The notes beneath the pieces are model-generated. The model had not been told where the DNA came from. It made no database searches and saw nothing but the letters and a program-made list of their open reading frames with translations. The position numbers and the translations under genes were made by a program. From Cyanobacteria bacterium FACHB-471 (GTDB lineage: Bacteria; Cyanobacteriota; Cyanobacteriia; Elainellales; Elainellaceae), in NCBI GenBank assembly GCA_014695345.1, contig JACJOC010000085.1, positions 1-64,000 of the forward strand: a DNA stretch of 64,000 nucleotides, given 5' to 3'. Shown piece by piece: positions 55,116 to 64,000 of this stretch. Position 1 is the first letter of the stretch. Each line of letters starts with the position of its first letter.

Positions 55116-55433
55116 CTACAGCTTCACTTCAATGTCAACGCCAGCAGGCAGATCCAGCTTCATGAGAGCATCAATCGTTTTAGAAGAAGGTTGGTAAATA
55201 TCAATAATGCGGCGGTGAGTACGGGTCTCAAAGTGTTCTCTAGAATCTTTGTCTACGTGAGGCGATCGCAGCACGCAGTAGATTCGGCGCTTAGTCGGTA
55301 GAGGAATCGGACCAATTGCTGTAGCGTTTGTCCGATTAGCAGTATCGACAATCTTTTCACAAGAGGTATCTAAAAGGCGACGATCGAATGCCTTGAGGCG
55401 AATCCGAATTTTTTGCTGTTGAATAGTTGCCAT
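55116..55433 (-). CDS. rpsJ: 30S ribosomal protein S10
   Basis: A 105-residue S10 with the family core [15 protein letters not shown] and [38 protein letters not shown]. It sits after tuf, as in the extended cyanobacterial str operon. Two long hairpins lie between it and tuf, and another follows it, so its level could be set apart from the upstream genes. Confidence 0.98.
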   Translation of the reverse strand: MATIQQQKIRIRLKAFDRRLLDTSCEKIVDTANRTNATAIGPIPLPTKRRIYCVLRSPHVDKDSREHFETRTHRRIIDIYQPSSKTIDALMKLDLPAGVDIEVKL

Positions 55434-55466
55434 GATTTTGCTTCAGTTGTCCAGGTTCAGTTAATT

Positions 55467-55518
55467 CCAGGTTCATCTCAACATCCTAGCTTCAGCCAGA
55501 ATGTTGAGATGAACCTGG
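55467..55518 (-). terminator. 18-bp stem-loop between tuf and rpsJ
   Basis: CCAGGTTCATCTCAACAT and its exact complement enclose a 16-base loop. It is the second hairpin a transcript from tuf would meet before rpsJ. It may terminate, attenuate or mark an RNA processing site. Confidence 0.65.
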
Positions 55519-55533
55519 CTAAGCTCAAAATTA

Positions 55534-55563
55534 TCAGCAGCCAAACTGTAATTTGGCTGCTGA
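55534..55563 (-). terminator. 12-bp stem-loop directly after tuf
   Basis: TCAGCAGCCAAA and its exact complement enclose a 6-base loop. On the minus strand the hairpin begins 24 bp after the tuf stop and is followed by TAATTTTG, which is more terminator-like than most in this window. Confidence 0.7.
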
Positions 55564-55586
55564 CAAAAACGGCTCAGTAGCTAGAG

Positions 55587-56816
55587 CTACTTGATGATTT
55601 TAGAAACGACACCCGCACCTACGGTACGGCCACCTTCCCGAATTGCAAAGCGCATTCCCTGCTCAATTGCAACCGGGTTAATTAGCTCAACCGTCATTTT
55701 GATGCGATCGCCAGGCATCACCATCTCAGCTTCACTGCCATCGTCAGCAGTAAAAGCACTGATTGTGCCAGTCACATCAGTTGTACGAACATAGAACTGA
55801 GGGCGATAGCCAGGGAAGAATGGGGTATGACGACCACCTTCTTCTTTCTTCAGAATGTAAACCTCAGACTCAAATTGGGTGTGAGGTGTGATCGAACCAG
55901 GCTTAGCAAGTACCATGCCGCGTTCAATGTCAGCTTTCTGAATACCGCGAAGCAGAACTCCAACGTTATCTCCAGCCATTCCCTCTTCCAGAACTTTCTG
56001 GAACATCTCTACACCCGTAACTGTGGTGCTGCGAGTATTTCTGATACCGACCAACTCAACAGTCTCACCGACCTTGACCTTGCCACGCTCGATCCGTCCG
56101 GTTGCGACCGTTCCACGACCCGTGATTGAGAAAACGTCCTCAACAGCCATCAGGAAGGGTTTGTCTATATCCCGCTCAGGAGTAGGGATGTAAGCGTCTA
56201 CTTCATCCATTAGCGCGTAGATTTTGTCTACCCACTCGTTCTCTCCCTTAACGATCTTAGGGTTAGAGACCAATGCTTCCAGAGCCAACAGAGCAGAACC
56301 GGAAACAATGGGAATGTCATCGCCCGGGAAATCATAGGTGCTGAGTAGTTCACGCACCTCTAGCTCAACTAGCTCCAGCAACTCTTCGTCATCAACCTGG
56401 TCTTGCTTGTTTAGGAAAACAACAATGTTGGGTACACCAACCTGCTTCGCCAGCAGAATGTGCTCACGGGTTTGGGGCATCGGGCCATCAGCCGCTGACA
56501 CAACCAGAATCGCTCCGTCCATTTGTGCCGCGCCAGTGATCATGTTCTTCACATAGTCGGCATGTCCTGGACAGTCTACGTGAGCGTAATGCCGCTCTTC
56601 TGTCTGGTATTCAACGTGAGCGGTGTTGATTGTAATGCCTCTTGCCTTCTCTTCAGGAGCAGCATCAATCTCGTCGTATTTTCTGGCTTTGGCACCACCC
56701 GTTGCAGCCAGGGTCATCGTGATCGCAGCGGTAAGAGTAGTTTTACCATGATCGACGTGACCGATGGTACCGATATTAACGTGGGGTTTAGTCCGTTCAA
56801 ACTTTGCGCGTGCCAT
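55587..56816 (-). CDS. tuf: Translation elongation factor Tu
   Basis: A 409-residue GTPase delivering aminoacyl-tRNA to the ribosome. G1 GHVDHGKT, switch [19 protein letters not shown] and the C-terminal RTTDVTGTI with TAD segment are intact. The 24-bp gap to fusA shows an operon. The sequence is uniform with the cyanobacterial form ([20 protein letters not shown]). Confidence 0.99.
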   Translation of the reverse strand: MARAKFERTKPHVNIGTIGHVDHGKTTLTAAITMTLAATGGAKARKYDEIDAAPEEKARGITINTAHVEYQTEERHYAHVDCPGHADYVKNMITGAAQMDGAILVVSAADGPMPQTREHILLAKQVGVPNIVVFLNKQDQVDDEELLELVELEVRELLSTYDFPGDDIPIVSGSALLALEALVSNPKIVKGENEWVDKIYALMDEVDAYIPTPERDIDKPFLMAVEDVFSITGRGTVATGRIERGKVKVGETVELVGIRNTRSTTVTGVEMFQKVLEEGMAGDNVGVLLRGIQKADIERGMVLAKPGSITPHTQFESEVYILKKEEGGRHTPFFPGYRPQFYVRTTDVTGTISAFTADDGSEAEMVMPGDRIKMTVELINPVAIEQGMRFAIREGGRTVGAGVVSKIIK

Positions 56817-56840
56817 GAATCTATGTGTTCCTCTTTCTGA

Positions 56841-58916
56841 TTATGCGTTCCCTTTACTCTTAGCAATGATCGCTTCAGCCACGTTGCGAGGCACCTCATC
56901 GTAGTGGCTAAACTCCATCGAGAATATGCCCCGACCCTGCGTCTTAGACCGGATATCAGTAGCATAACCGAACATTTCTGCCAGTGGCACCTTAGCGGTG
57001 ACTTTGGCAATTCCTTCTTCCGATCCCATCCCTTCAATCTGACCTCTGCGGGAGTTTAGGTCACCCATCACATCCCCCAGAAAATCTTCAGGAACCTCGA
57101 CTTCAACTTTCATCATCGGTTCCAAAAGAACGGGTGAAGCTTTCATCACAGCTTCCTTAATTGCCATTGAGCCGGCAATCTTGAAAGCCATTTCTGAAGA
57201 GTCAACCTCGTGATAAGACCCGTCTACCAGCGTAGCCCTAAGGTCGATTACCGGATATCCAGCCAGAATACCAGACTCACAAGCTTCTTTCATGCCTTGC
57301 TCGGCTGGGCCAATGTACTCCTTCGGTACAGTGCCTCCAACAATCTTGGAAACAAACTCAAAGCCAGTACCAGGCTCTCCAGGCTCCAACTGAATCACGA
57401 CATGACCATACTGCCCTTTTCCTCCGCTTTGACGAACAAACTTGCCTTCTGCCTTAACAGCCTTACGCACTGTTTCCCGGTAAGCGACTTGAGGGGCACC
57501 AATGTTAGCTTCTACCCTAAACTCCCGCAACATCCGGTCCACAAGAATCTCTAGGTGAAGCTCACCCATTCCGGCAATCACGGTCTGGTTTGTTTCCTGA
57601 TCAATGCTAACTCGAAAAGTTGGGTCTTCCTCAGAGAGAGATTGGAGGGCCTTGGAAAGCTTCTCCATATCTTGCTTTGTCTTAGGCTCAACCGCAACCG
57701 AGATTACAGGCTCTGGAATAAACAGAGACTCTAAAATGACTGAGGATTCCTCAGTGCAAATCGTGTCACCTGTAAACGTATCTTTCAAACCAAGAGCAGC
57801 ACCTAAATCTCCGGCTCGAAGCTCGTCAACTTCAGTTCGTTCGTCTGCTTTAAGCACGATTAAGCGAGAGATCCGTTCCTTCTTGCCCTTTGTCGAGTTG
57901 TAGACATAGCTCCCTTTGCTGAGGATACCTGAATAGACTCGAACAAAGGTCAGACGACCATATGGGTCTGCCATGATTTTGAATGCTAGGGCAGCTAGGG
58001 GCTCATCGTCACTTGCATGACGAACAGCCACACTACCATCCGGTAAGGTACCTTGAATTGGAGGCACCTCTGTAGGAGCGGGTAAATAGGCAACCACAGC
58101 GTCCAAAAGAAGCTGAACGCCTTTGTTCTTAAAGGCAGAACCACACAGCATAGGAACTATGGTGCCTGCGATAGTTCCTTTCCGCAAAGCGGCTCGGATC
58201 TCTTCTTCAGTTAGCTCCTCACCTTCGAGGTATTTTTCTGTCAGAGCATCGTCAGTCTCAGCCACTGACTCAATCAGCTTAGTGCGATATTCCTTTGCAA
58301 GCTCAAGCACATCTTCTGGAATATCCGTATCTTCAAAGTCCGTACCTAGATCATTGTTGTAGATACGAGCGCGCATCCCTACTAGATCTACGACTCCTCG
58401 AAAGCGATCTTCACTCCCAATTGGAAGTTGAACAGGCACAGCGTTAGCCCGAAGGCGATCGCGGATCTGGTCATACACCTTAAAGAAGTTAGCACCCGTT
58501 CGGTCCATCTTATTGACAAATGCAATCCGGGGTACTTTGTAACGATCGGCTTGTCGCCAGACCGTTTCTGACTGAGGTTGAACCCCACCGACCGAACAAA
58601 ATACAGCGATCACACCATCTAGGACACGCATGGAACGCTCAACTTCGATCGTGAAGTCAACGTGGCCAGGAGTGTCGATAATATTGATGCGATGGTCTTT
58701 CCAGCTTGTGCTGATAGCAGCAGCAGTGATAGTAATACCCCGCTCCCGCTCTTGCGCCATCCAGTCGGTTACAGCTGTTCCCTCGTGGACTTCTCCAATT
58801 TTGTGAACGACACCGGAGTAAAACAGAATTCTCTCCGTCGTCGTCGTTTTACCAGCATCAATATGGGCGGCAATTCCGATGTTACGTATCCGCTCTAGCG
58901 GGATATTACGTGCCAC
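56841..58916 (-). CDS. fusA: Translation elongation factor G
   Basis: A 691-residue translocase. GTPase motifs are [27 protein letters not shown] and [10 protein letters not shown]. Domains II to V follow, with GMGELHLEI and [26 protein letters not shown] near the end. This is the full-length bacterial factor of the str operon, between rpsG and tuf. Confidence 0.98.
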   Translation of the reverse strand: MARNIPLERIRNIGIAAHIDAGKTTTTERILFYSGVVHKIGEVHEGTAVTDWMAQERERGITITAAAISTSWKDHRINIIDTPGHVDFTIEVERSMRVLDGVIAVFCSVGGVQPQSETVWRQADRYKVPRIAFVNKMDRTGANFFKVYDQIRDRLRANAVPVQLPIGSEDRFRGVVDLVGMRARIYNNDLGTDFEDTDIPEDVLELAKEYRTKLIESVAETDDALTEKYLEGEELTEEEIRAALRKGTIAGTIVPMLCGSAFKNKGVQLLLDAVVAYLPAPTEVPPIQGTLPDGSVAVRHASDDEPLAALAFKIMADPYGRLTFVRVYSGILSKGSYVYNSTKGKKERISRLIVLKADERTEVDELRAGDLGAALGLKDTFTGDTICTEESSVILESLFIPEPVISVAVEPKTKQDMEKLSKALQSLSEEDPTFRVSIDQETNQTVIAGMGELHLEILVDRMLREFRVEANIGAPQVAYRETVRKAVKAEGKFVRQSGGKGQYGHVVIQLEPGEPGTGFEFVSKIVGGTVPKEYIGPAEQGMKEACESGILAGYPVIDLRATLVDGSYHEVDSSEMAFKIAGSMAIKEAVMKASPVLLEPMMKVEVEVPEDFLGDVMGDLNSRRGQIEGMGSEEGIAKVTAKVPLAEMFGYATDIRSKTQGRGIFSMEFSHYDEVPRNVAEAIIAKSKGNA

Positions 58917-59011
58917 AGCTACCTCCTTAGTCCCTGTCGCAAAGTTCGTTCGGATACCTCTATTAAGATTCTATACACTGCGAACTCTTAACGGAGTCTT
59001 CCTCTAAGAAA

Positions 59012-59482
59012 TTAGTATCTGTAGTGAGCAAACGCTTTGTTAGCTTCAGCCATTCTGTGAGTTTCTTCACGCTTCCGGATTGCGCTGCCAGTTTCATTAG
59101 CTGCATCCATAAGCTCATTTGCTAGCTTACCAGCCATAGTTCGGCCTGTACGCTGGCGAGAGTACTGGGTCAACCATCTTAGAGCCAATGCAATGCCTCG
59201 GTCAGAGCGAACTTCCATAGGAACTTGGTAAGTTGCGCCCCCTACACGGCGTGCCTTGACTTCTACCAAGGGAGTAGCGTTTCGTACAGCTCTCTCAAAC
59301 GTTTCCAACGGGTCTGACCCAGTTCTCTCCTCAATCACCTTGAACGCATCATAAATGAGACGATACGCTAAGGATTTTTTTCCACTTCTCATCAATCGCC
59401 GGACCATCATGCTGACAAGGCGGCTGTTGTGAACTGGATCAGGTTGAACTGGACGCTTTTGGATGACTGTACGACGAGACAT
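59012..59482 (-). CDS. rpsG: 30S ribosomal protein S7
   Basis: A 156-residue S7 binding the 3' domain of 16S rRNA. It starts [16 protein letters not shown] and contains [26 protein letters not shown] and [21 protein letters not shown]. It is 95 bp upstream of fusA. In other bacteria S7 represses its own operon through the intercistronic region before it; the 229-bp gap to rpsL leaves room for such a site. Confidence 0.98.
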   Translation of the reverse strand: MSRRTVIQKRPVQPDPVHNSRLVSMMVRRLMRSGKKSLAYRLIYDAFKVIEERTGSDPLETFERAVRNATPLVEVKARRVGGATYQVPMEVRSDRGIALALRWLTQYSRQRTGRTMAGKLANELMDAANETGSAIRKREETHRMAEANKAFAHYRY

Positions 59483-59711
59483 GGTAAGCCTTAAATTGAG
59501 AGGTTAGATTGCCTTGCAAAAAAGATTGATTGAAACAGAAAGATGTAGACATCACAATCGCAAAGAGAACGCAGTCCCATTACGATATACGCTGAGAACA
59601 CATCGACAGCCACGAAAATGCCACCAATATCCAAGAATAACTCAAGGTAGCAAATTTCGAATAAATCGCAAGTGTAAAGTCAGCACATACGAAAAGTATT
59701 ACGGGCTTAGC

Positions 59712-60086
59712 TCAGGACTTAGGGCGCTTAGCGCCATACTTGGAGCGCCCTTGCTTCCGATCTTTTACTCCAGCCGTGTCCAGAGTCCCGCGAATAATGT
59801 GGTAACGAACACCCGGTAAGTCTTTAACCCGACCACCCCTAATCATAACGACAGAATGCTCTTGTAGGTTATGACCAATCCCTGGAATGTAAGCAGTCAC
59901 CTCAAACCCAGAAGTCAAACGTACCCGCGCAACCTTGCGGAGTGCTGAGTTTGGTTTTTTAGGAGTGGTTGTATAAACCCTCGTGCAAACGCCTCTACGC
60001 TGCGGACAGCTCTTTAAAGCTGGTGACTTTGTCTTTTTCGTTGCCTTTTGGCGTTCGTCGCTAATAAGCTGTTGGATTGTGGGCAT
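59712..60086 (-). CDS. rpsL: 30S ribosomal protein S12
   Basis: A 124-residue S12 of the decoding centre. [14 protein letters not shown] opens the protein, and the streptomycin-site loop [16 protein letters not shown] and [16 protein letters not shown] are intact with wild-type Lys at about 43 and 88. It is the first gene of the str operon; its promoter should lie in 60087-60230. Confidence 0.98.
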   Translation of the reverse strand: MPTIQQLISDERQKATKKTKSPALKSCPQRRGVCTRVYTTTPKKPNSALRKVARVRLTSGFEVTAYIPGIGHNLQEHSVVMIRGGRVKDLPGVRYHIIRGTLDTAGVKDRKQGRSKYGAKRPKS

Positions 60087-60230
60087 GGAATAACACTAAA
60101 TCTCGTTCTCTTACTGGTTTGCTCTTTGCAACAGTCTACAACTATAGCGATTTTAGCGATTTTTTGTCAATTTGTTTGGACTTTAATATCTGGCAGCAAA
60201 GCCCTCAGAAATGGGAAGCTCTGGAAACCA

Positions 60231-60557
60231 CTACGAAATAGAGAAAGAGTTGCCACATCCACAGTTTTGGATAGCGTTAGGGTTGTGGAAGCGAAATCCA
60301 CCGCCCATTAGATCCTCGGAGTAGTCTACTGCCAAACCGCTAATACAACTGAGACTCTGAGGGTCTACTACAACAGACATCTCCCCACATTTTAGAACTT
60401 GGTCAGTCGGGTTAATGCAACTATCAAATCTAAGGACATAATGAAGCTCAGAGCAGCCACCGGGCTGAATTTCTAAACGAAATAGCATTTGAGGGTCACG
60501 CTGTTTTGCTTTGAGACGGCTGATTTCGGCGATCGCTGCCTGACTAAGCTGAATCAT
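60231..60557 (-). CDS. IscA/SufA-family iron-sulfur cluster assembly accessory protein
   Basis: A 108-residue A-type carrier protein that delivers Fe-S clusters. It has the family Cys set: the first in PGGCSELHY (about 34) and the pair in NCGCGNSF (about 100-102). The segment VVVDPQSLSCISGLAVDYSEDLMGGGFRFHNPNA is characteristic. It lies 144 bp upstream of rpsL on the same strand, and a terminator separates it from the cupin gene before it. Confidence 0.92.
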   Translation of the reverse strand: MIQLSQAAIAEISRLKAKQRDPQMLFRLEIQPGGCSELHYVLRFDSCINPTDQVLKCGEMSVVVDPQSLSCISGLAVDYSEDLMGGGFRFHNPNAIQNCGCGNSFSIS

Positions 60558-60650
60558 GAATTATATGGAAAAATATAAGTCCTGTGGATGATCTTACAGC
60601 CATCTACCCGCAAGCGTAGAGATGAAAAGAGGTCAGAGTTAGAGCTAGCT

Positions 60651-60686
60651 AAAAAGGGTAGGCTCTTGGTCAAGCCTACCCTTTTT
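60651..60686. terminator. Bidirectional-type terminator between the cupin and IscA-like genes
   Basis: AAAAAGGGTAGGCT pairs exactly with AGCCTACCCTTTTT around an 8-base loop, giving a T5 run on either strand. It lies about 30 bp after the cupin stop, so on the minus strand it should end the cupin transcript before the IscA-like gene. Confidence 0.85.
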
Positions 60687-60718
60687 GATGTAATAGTCAG
60701 GTGAGCGAATTTTGAAAC

Positions 60719-61138
60719 TTAAGCTTTGGCTCGAGAGTAGTCATCCTGGAACCGAACGATGTCATCCTCTCCTAAATATTCTCCGTTCTGAACTTCAATT
60801 AGAACCAGAGAAATTACTCCAGGATTTTCTAAGCGGTGGCTGGTGCAGGCGGGCACGTAGGTTGATTGGTTGCTAAACAACAGCTTTTCCTGGTCGCCGC
60901 AGGTGACTTTGGCGGTTCCGGAGACGACGATCCAGTGTTCGCTGCGGTGATGATGCATTTGTAGGCTAAGACGATGCCCAGGCTTGACTTCAATCCGCTT
61001 AATTTTGTATCCCCGCCCTTCTTCCAAAATAGTGAAAGAACCCCAGGGGCGCAGTTCGGTGGCAGCGACTCCTTTTGGAGTAACCGAGGTAGGTAGGTTC
61101 AAAGCGGCGGGTTGAGTAACTTCTTGGGTTTGAGCCAC
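60719..61138 (-). CDS. Mannose-6-phosphate isomerase-type cupin protein
   Basis: A 139-residue single cupin like the C-terminal domain of type II phosphomannose isomerase/GDP-mannose pyrophosphorylase. ELRPWGSFTILEEGRGYKIKRIEVKPGHRLSLQMHHHRSEHWIVVSG holds the metal His/Glu set, and EVQNGEYLGEDDIVRFQDDY closes it. As a stand-alone domain it would isomerise fructose-6-phosphate to mannose-6-phosphate, feeding GDP-mannose for the gmd-fcl route 22 kb away. The GTG start at 61138 has AGGAG upstream. Confidence 0.88.
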   Translation of the reverse strand: MAQTQEVTQPAALNLPTSVTPKGVAATELRPWGSFTILEEGRGYKIKRIEVKPGHRLSLQMHHHRSEHWIVVSGTAKVTCGDQEKLLFSNQSTYVPACTSHRLENPGVISLVLIEVQNGEYLGEDDIVRFQDDYSRAKA

Positions 61139-61435
61139 GACATTTTCTCCTTATGAACTGCTGTGAGATTGAGTTGACTTCGGGCATTCGCTTGGGTTGC
61201 TTTGACTGGAAAACGATGCCCGACTCAAGCATGATTCCCTCAATTCAAACAACCGAAGCTAACCATAGCAAAAGCGCCCAGATGATTTCATCTGCCAAGC
61301 CACAATTTGAGCTGATTTATATGGATTCTTTACACAATAGGATGAGCTTTAAATCAGCTTTATTTCCTCTAAAGTTGAAAAGGTATAAGTACTCATCCCA
61401 AAAGTAAGCAGTGCGAGTTACGTAGGCTGTTTTAT

Positions 61436-63424
61436 TCAAAGGCTAGGTTGAATAAACACACCGATGCCATTGTGAACGCGGGCTGCTGTATAGGGAGAGC
61501 GGTTAAGCAACTGTCCACCGAGATAAAGTGTTGTGGAACTTCCACCATCTAGATTGAGGGCGTCTACTGCGCCTAATCGCTGCATGATTTGAGCGGTTTC
61601 TGCCAGAGTAGGTCCAGGTCCACCTATTCGATTTTGAACCGTAATCATAATCAGATTGCCTTCTGCTGTTCTACCGATCGCACTGCGGGCAGCTGCCTGT
61701 CGGGCAAAGGCTTCACCAAATTGCTCGGACTGAGCATTGAGTACGACTTGACGATTTTGCAGCAGCAGCGGACCGGCTCCAAGAATTTGGGTATATCGGC
61801 CAAAGTCGGCTGGGTTGCTGGTAGTTTCTAGCTGCACGTTGGTACCTACAGCAAGAGCGTTTGCAGCAGCACTGTAGGCTCTAACGACTATCACATATCC
61901 ATTGGCAGGAATGGGAATGGAGGTTTGCCCTGCAGCTCCAGCAGGTTGCTGATTGACGACCCGATTGTCCTGAACTGTGACCAAAATCTCGTTGTCGATG
62001 ATCGAAGTGTAGGTTGATCCCCAATCACTTGTATAACGAGCAACACCTGCCTGAACGTATCCGCTGTTGAGGGAAAGAACTGTAAACCGCTGCCCTGCAG
62101 GAGTTGTTATTGTTTCTTGAAGCCCGAGGCGGCCGATCGCCACTTCTCCGGCTTCGTTCCAAGCAATCGCCCCTCGATTCAAAATTGGCCCTGAGATCCA
62201 GCGACCATCTCGACGAATTGCGCCCAGCGGCAACTGATTATTGCGGTTGAAGAAACCACCATTAATAGCAGCGATCGCTTGTGAGCTTTGAGCCATCGTA
62301 ATCAGTGGCGTAGTCCCAATAGCACTAGAGGCATTGCTCCAAATTGGTCTAACTGCCAATCCTGACTGACGGGGATCAATGACTAGAGCGATTACTGGAA
62401 ATTGGGCGCTTCCTGTATTCACAACTTGCTCTTGCCAGCGAATACCCGGTGCCCAAACAATATTGCGTTGCACGGTGGAATCTGCTCCAACGTCGATGAT
62501 CATACGATTAGGGTTGGGCAAAGACCAGACGCGAGGACGCAGATTCGTGGGAATGCCAACTCGAATCACCGTTTGATTGCCGCTTGCCTGAACATTGAGC
62601 GAAGTTAGTCGATTACCTGGTCCTGCCTGGAAGTTTCGGACTAACGCAGGATCAGCCTGGGCGTTGATATTAACTACCAATTCTCCAGATTGCTCGGTGA
62701 CCTGCCAAGGGGTTGAGCGGTCGAGGTCAATCACAATGCGATCGCCCCAACTTTGCCGTCCTTGACGAACCGCCATTACTCTAGACACTGGCGTAGAAAT
62801 CCGCAGCACATTGCCACTCACCTGCATCTGCCAGCCAGCCTGCTGTGCGAGTTCAGTGATATCCAAATAGCGATATCGACTGGTGAGCCAGGTTCCCAAC
62901 GCCAGAGCATTTGTACCTGAATCAGAAAACCACTGCACAGCCTGCCTAGAGGCACTTTCAGTATTCAGTAGCTCAACGCCAACTGTTTGCATCAATCCAG
63001 TATCAGCAATGCCAATGCGCTGCTGGCGCTGGCTCCAGGCCGCATTTAGAGTGCGACCGTTAATTACAACCTGAGTACCCTCAGTGACGGGTATGGCTTG
63101 AGAAATCCTAACTAGAACAGGGGTCCAGAACTCTTGCGGAATCACTTCTACATCGGATGCCTGAACAGATGGTTCAGCGGACTGATTGGAGACATTTTCA
63201 GTGACAGGCAAGATATTCGACGACTCTTGAACAACGGGCATTTGGAGCTGTAAACTAGCGCTTTGCAGAGACTGAAGAGATAGGAGCGCTTCATTTCCCT
63301 GAGTAAAATCAGGCGCATGGAAAGTAGCAGCCAGCAGGGGGAAGATCAGCAGGGAAGAAGATTTTTTTGAGAAAGACTGCAGAATTGAGCCTTTGAGGAG
63401 GCGTTGCTTGTTAACTTGATTCAC
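61436..63424 (-). CDS. Secreted phosphodiester glycosidase (NAGPA) family protein with AMIN-like domain
   Basis: A 662-residue exported protein. An N-terminal hydrophobic segment (about 21-40) acts as signal or anchor. The middle (about 130-330) contains copper-amine-oxidase-like and AMIN-like beta repeats (INGRTLNAAWSQRQQRIGI and RLTSLNVQASGNQTVIRVGIP), which often bind peptidoglycan. The C-terminal NAGPA domain (about 365-660) has AINGGFFNRNNQLPLGAIRRDGRW and LNLDGGSSTTLYLGGQLLNRSP, the catalytic Asp region. In this family the domain cleaves sugar-phosphodiester bonds on polysaccharides. The true substrate is unknown. Confidence 0.87.
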   Translation of the reverse strand: MNQVNKQRLLKGSILQSFSKKSSSLLIFPLLAATFHAPDFTQGNEALLSLQSLQSASLQLQMPVVQESSNILPVTENVSNQSAEPSVQASDVEVIPQEFWTPVLVRISQAIPVTEGTQVVINGRTLNAAWSQRQQRIGIADTGLMQTVGVELLNTESASRQAVQWFSDSGTNALALGTWLTSRYRYLDITELAQQAGWQMQVSGNVLRISTPVSRVMAVRQGRQSWGDRIVIDLDRSTPWQVTEQSGELVVNINAQADPALVRNFQAGPGNRLTSLNVQASGNQTVIRVGIPTNLRPRVWSLPNPNRMIIDVGADSTVQRNIVWAPGIRWQEQVVNTGSAQFPVIALVIDPRQSGLAVRPIWSNASSAIGTTPLITMAQSSQAIAAINGGFFNRNNQLPLGAIRRDGRWISGPILNRGAIAWNEAGEVAIGRLGLQETITTPAGQRFTVLSLNSGYVQAGVARYTSDWGSTYTSIIDNEILVTVQDNRVVNQQPAGAAGQTSIPIPANGYVIVVRAYSAAANALAVGTNVQLETTSNPADFGRYTQILGAGPLLLQNRQVVLNAQSEQFGEAFARQAAARSAIGRTAEGNLIMITVQNRIGGPGPTLAETAQIMQRLGAVDALNLDGGSSTTLYLGGQLLNRSPYTAARVHNGIGVFIQPSL

Positions 63425-63811
63425 GTTGCTCAGTGTGACTTAGCGGGAGCAAGGGGCATTACTCCAATGGATAGTGAGGTTAGCGAACTGCCAGTTGGGT
63501 TGCTGGAAACACAGTGTGGTTGAAATGAGGCTGTGAATCGAGCTAACCTTCAATGGGAATTTGCAGCGGTTTGTGCTTCCAGGATCCCCCAGACAACCCC
63601 GTCTTGCCGACAGCTGTTCACAATTGTTAAAAGACGCATCCCCTCAAGGGCGGGTTTACTTATACACCAGTTCTAGAGTTGCGCTGATTGCTGCTCTAGT
63701 TGCATAAGGAATGGTTAGATAGAGCCTTACGCTGATTCCTGAGACGAAACATTCAGCTCAATATGCGCTTAGCCTGCGCTAAGCGACCTCTTCCTGCAAG
63801 GTTTTGCAAAT
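63425..63811. other. Intergenic region upstream of the glycosidase gene
   Basis: About 390 bp with no recognised gene. It should contain the glycosidase promoter (minus strand). Just before the repeat block are small palindromes such as TTGCAAATTTCTAA-type A+T tracts. No RNA gene was recognised. Confidence 0.4.
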
Positions 63812-63877
63812 TTCTAAAAGGGGCTAACAAGAATTCTAAAAGGGGCTAACAAGAATTCTAAAAGGGGCTAACAAGAA
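63812..63877. repeat. Three perfect tandem copies of a 22-bp repeat
   Basis: The unit TTCTAAAAGGGGCTAACAAG plus AA occurs three times head to tail without mismatch (63812-63833, 63834-63855, 63856-63877). Each junction forms an EcoRI-like GAATTC. The origin is unclear. It may be a young slippage product or an array of binding sites. Confidence 0.9.
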
Positions 63878-63990
63878 TTTGGATTGTTTGACTTGAACTG
63901 TTCATCTAAAAGTTGAGCGTAAAACTGCTCTTTCTGGCCGCGATTTAGAGATACAGCCGCTACTTCTTTCTGCAAAGACAAAAATTGCAT
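63868..63990 (-). CDS. Possible small protein (uncertain)
   Basis: An open frame of 40 residues (ATG at 63990, MQFLSLQKEVAAVSLNRGQ) ends with a stop codon inside the third 22-bp repeat. Its composition is protein-like and it is preceded by an in-frame stop. There is no family or clear ribosome binding site. It could be a real short gene or chance. Confidence 0.25.
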   Translation of the reverse strand: MQFLSLQKEVAAVSLNRGQKEQFYAQLLDEQFKSNNPNSC

Positions 63991-64000
63991 TTCTCAGAAA

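Noticed and set aside
61153-61407. Plus-strand open frame of 84 residues between the cupin and glycosidase genes
   Set aside because: It begins opposite the ribosome binding region of the cupin gene and its protein has no domain or regular secondary-structure pattern. It looks like chance.
63812-63877. The 22-bp tandem repeat as a CRISPR array
   Set aside because: The copies are directly adjacent with no spacers, and no cas genes are present.

Overview
The window looks like a chromosomal segment of a cyanobacterium, probably a filamentous Leptolyngbya-like lineage (the lineage is inference). The evidence is a complete kaiA-kaiB-kaiC clock cluster with a full-length KaiA, very frequent GCGATCGC (HIP1) octamers, the cyanobacteria-only RNA Yfr1 between guaB3 and trxA, an RNase E ending in the cyanobacterial poly-Arg motif, and several families found mostly in cyanobacteria (DUF4335, DUF3038, DUF3611, DUF1997). 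No rRNA, tRNA, CRISPR array or prophage was seen. The only mobile DNA is an IS701-type transposase cut by the left edge.

Layout. 1-2.6 kb: transposase fragment, then a MarR regulator with a DrrA/DrrB-like export ABC pair. 2.9-7.4 kb: anchored hypothetical protein, sugar O-acetyltransferase, BrkB/YihY membrane protein, and a protein kinase-like/TPR protein that has lost its catalytic aspartates. 7.5-12.5 kb (minus strand): type II NADH dehydrogenase, LOG-family protein, thioredoxin, Yfr1, GuaB3. 12.6-15.8 kb (plus): histidine phosphatase, TIGR04283-type glycosyltransferase, REC-PAS-adenylate cyclase. 15.8-22.3 kb: a CBS-PAS-histidine kinase-pseudoreceiver protein divergent from kaiABC. 22.6-24.8 kb: DUF4335 and DUF3038 proteins. 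25-29.4 kb: allantoinase PuuE, an AtzF-C-like protein, two small proteins and a CNT nucleoside transporter, which together suggest purine-nitrogen use. 29.4-33.5 kb: MarC protein, secreted protein, aconitase B. 33.9-36.7 kb: znuACB zinc importer with a Zur-like site. 37-39.2 kb: GDP-fucose synthesis (gmd, fcl). 39.3-41.9 kb: HIT protein, 5-formyl-THF cyclo-ligase, RecQ. 42-46.2 kb: DUF3611, CPBP protease, ClpS, small proteins and a STAS protein, with sparse coding. 46.5-52.4 kb: B12-radical SAM protein, rne, rnhB. 52.4-54.7 kb: DUF1997, pheA, LON-domain protein. 55.1-60.1 kb (minus): str operon rpsL-rpsG-fusA-tuf-rpsJ. 60.2-63.4 kb (minus): IscA-like protein, mannose-6-phosphate isomerase-type cupin, secreted phosphodiester glycosidase. 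The right edge holds a 22-bp repeat in three copies.

Two themes stand out. First, many genes are followed by long perfect or near-perfect inverted repeats (stems up to 23 bp), usually without a strong T-tract. They sit at gene ends, between convergent genes, inside the znu cluster and on both sides of rpsJ. Second, signalling proteins with degenerate catalytic residues occur next to important loci: a pseudokinase-TPR protein, and a kai-adjacent histidine kinase whose receiver has Asn at the phosphorylation site.

Start codons were moved downstream where family length or a ribosome binding site supported it. Coordinates of short motifs and hairpins were counted by hand and may be off by a base or so.
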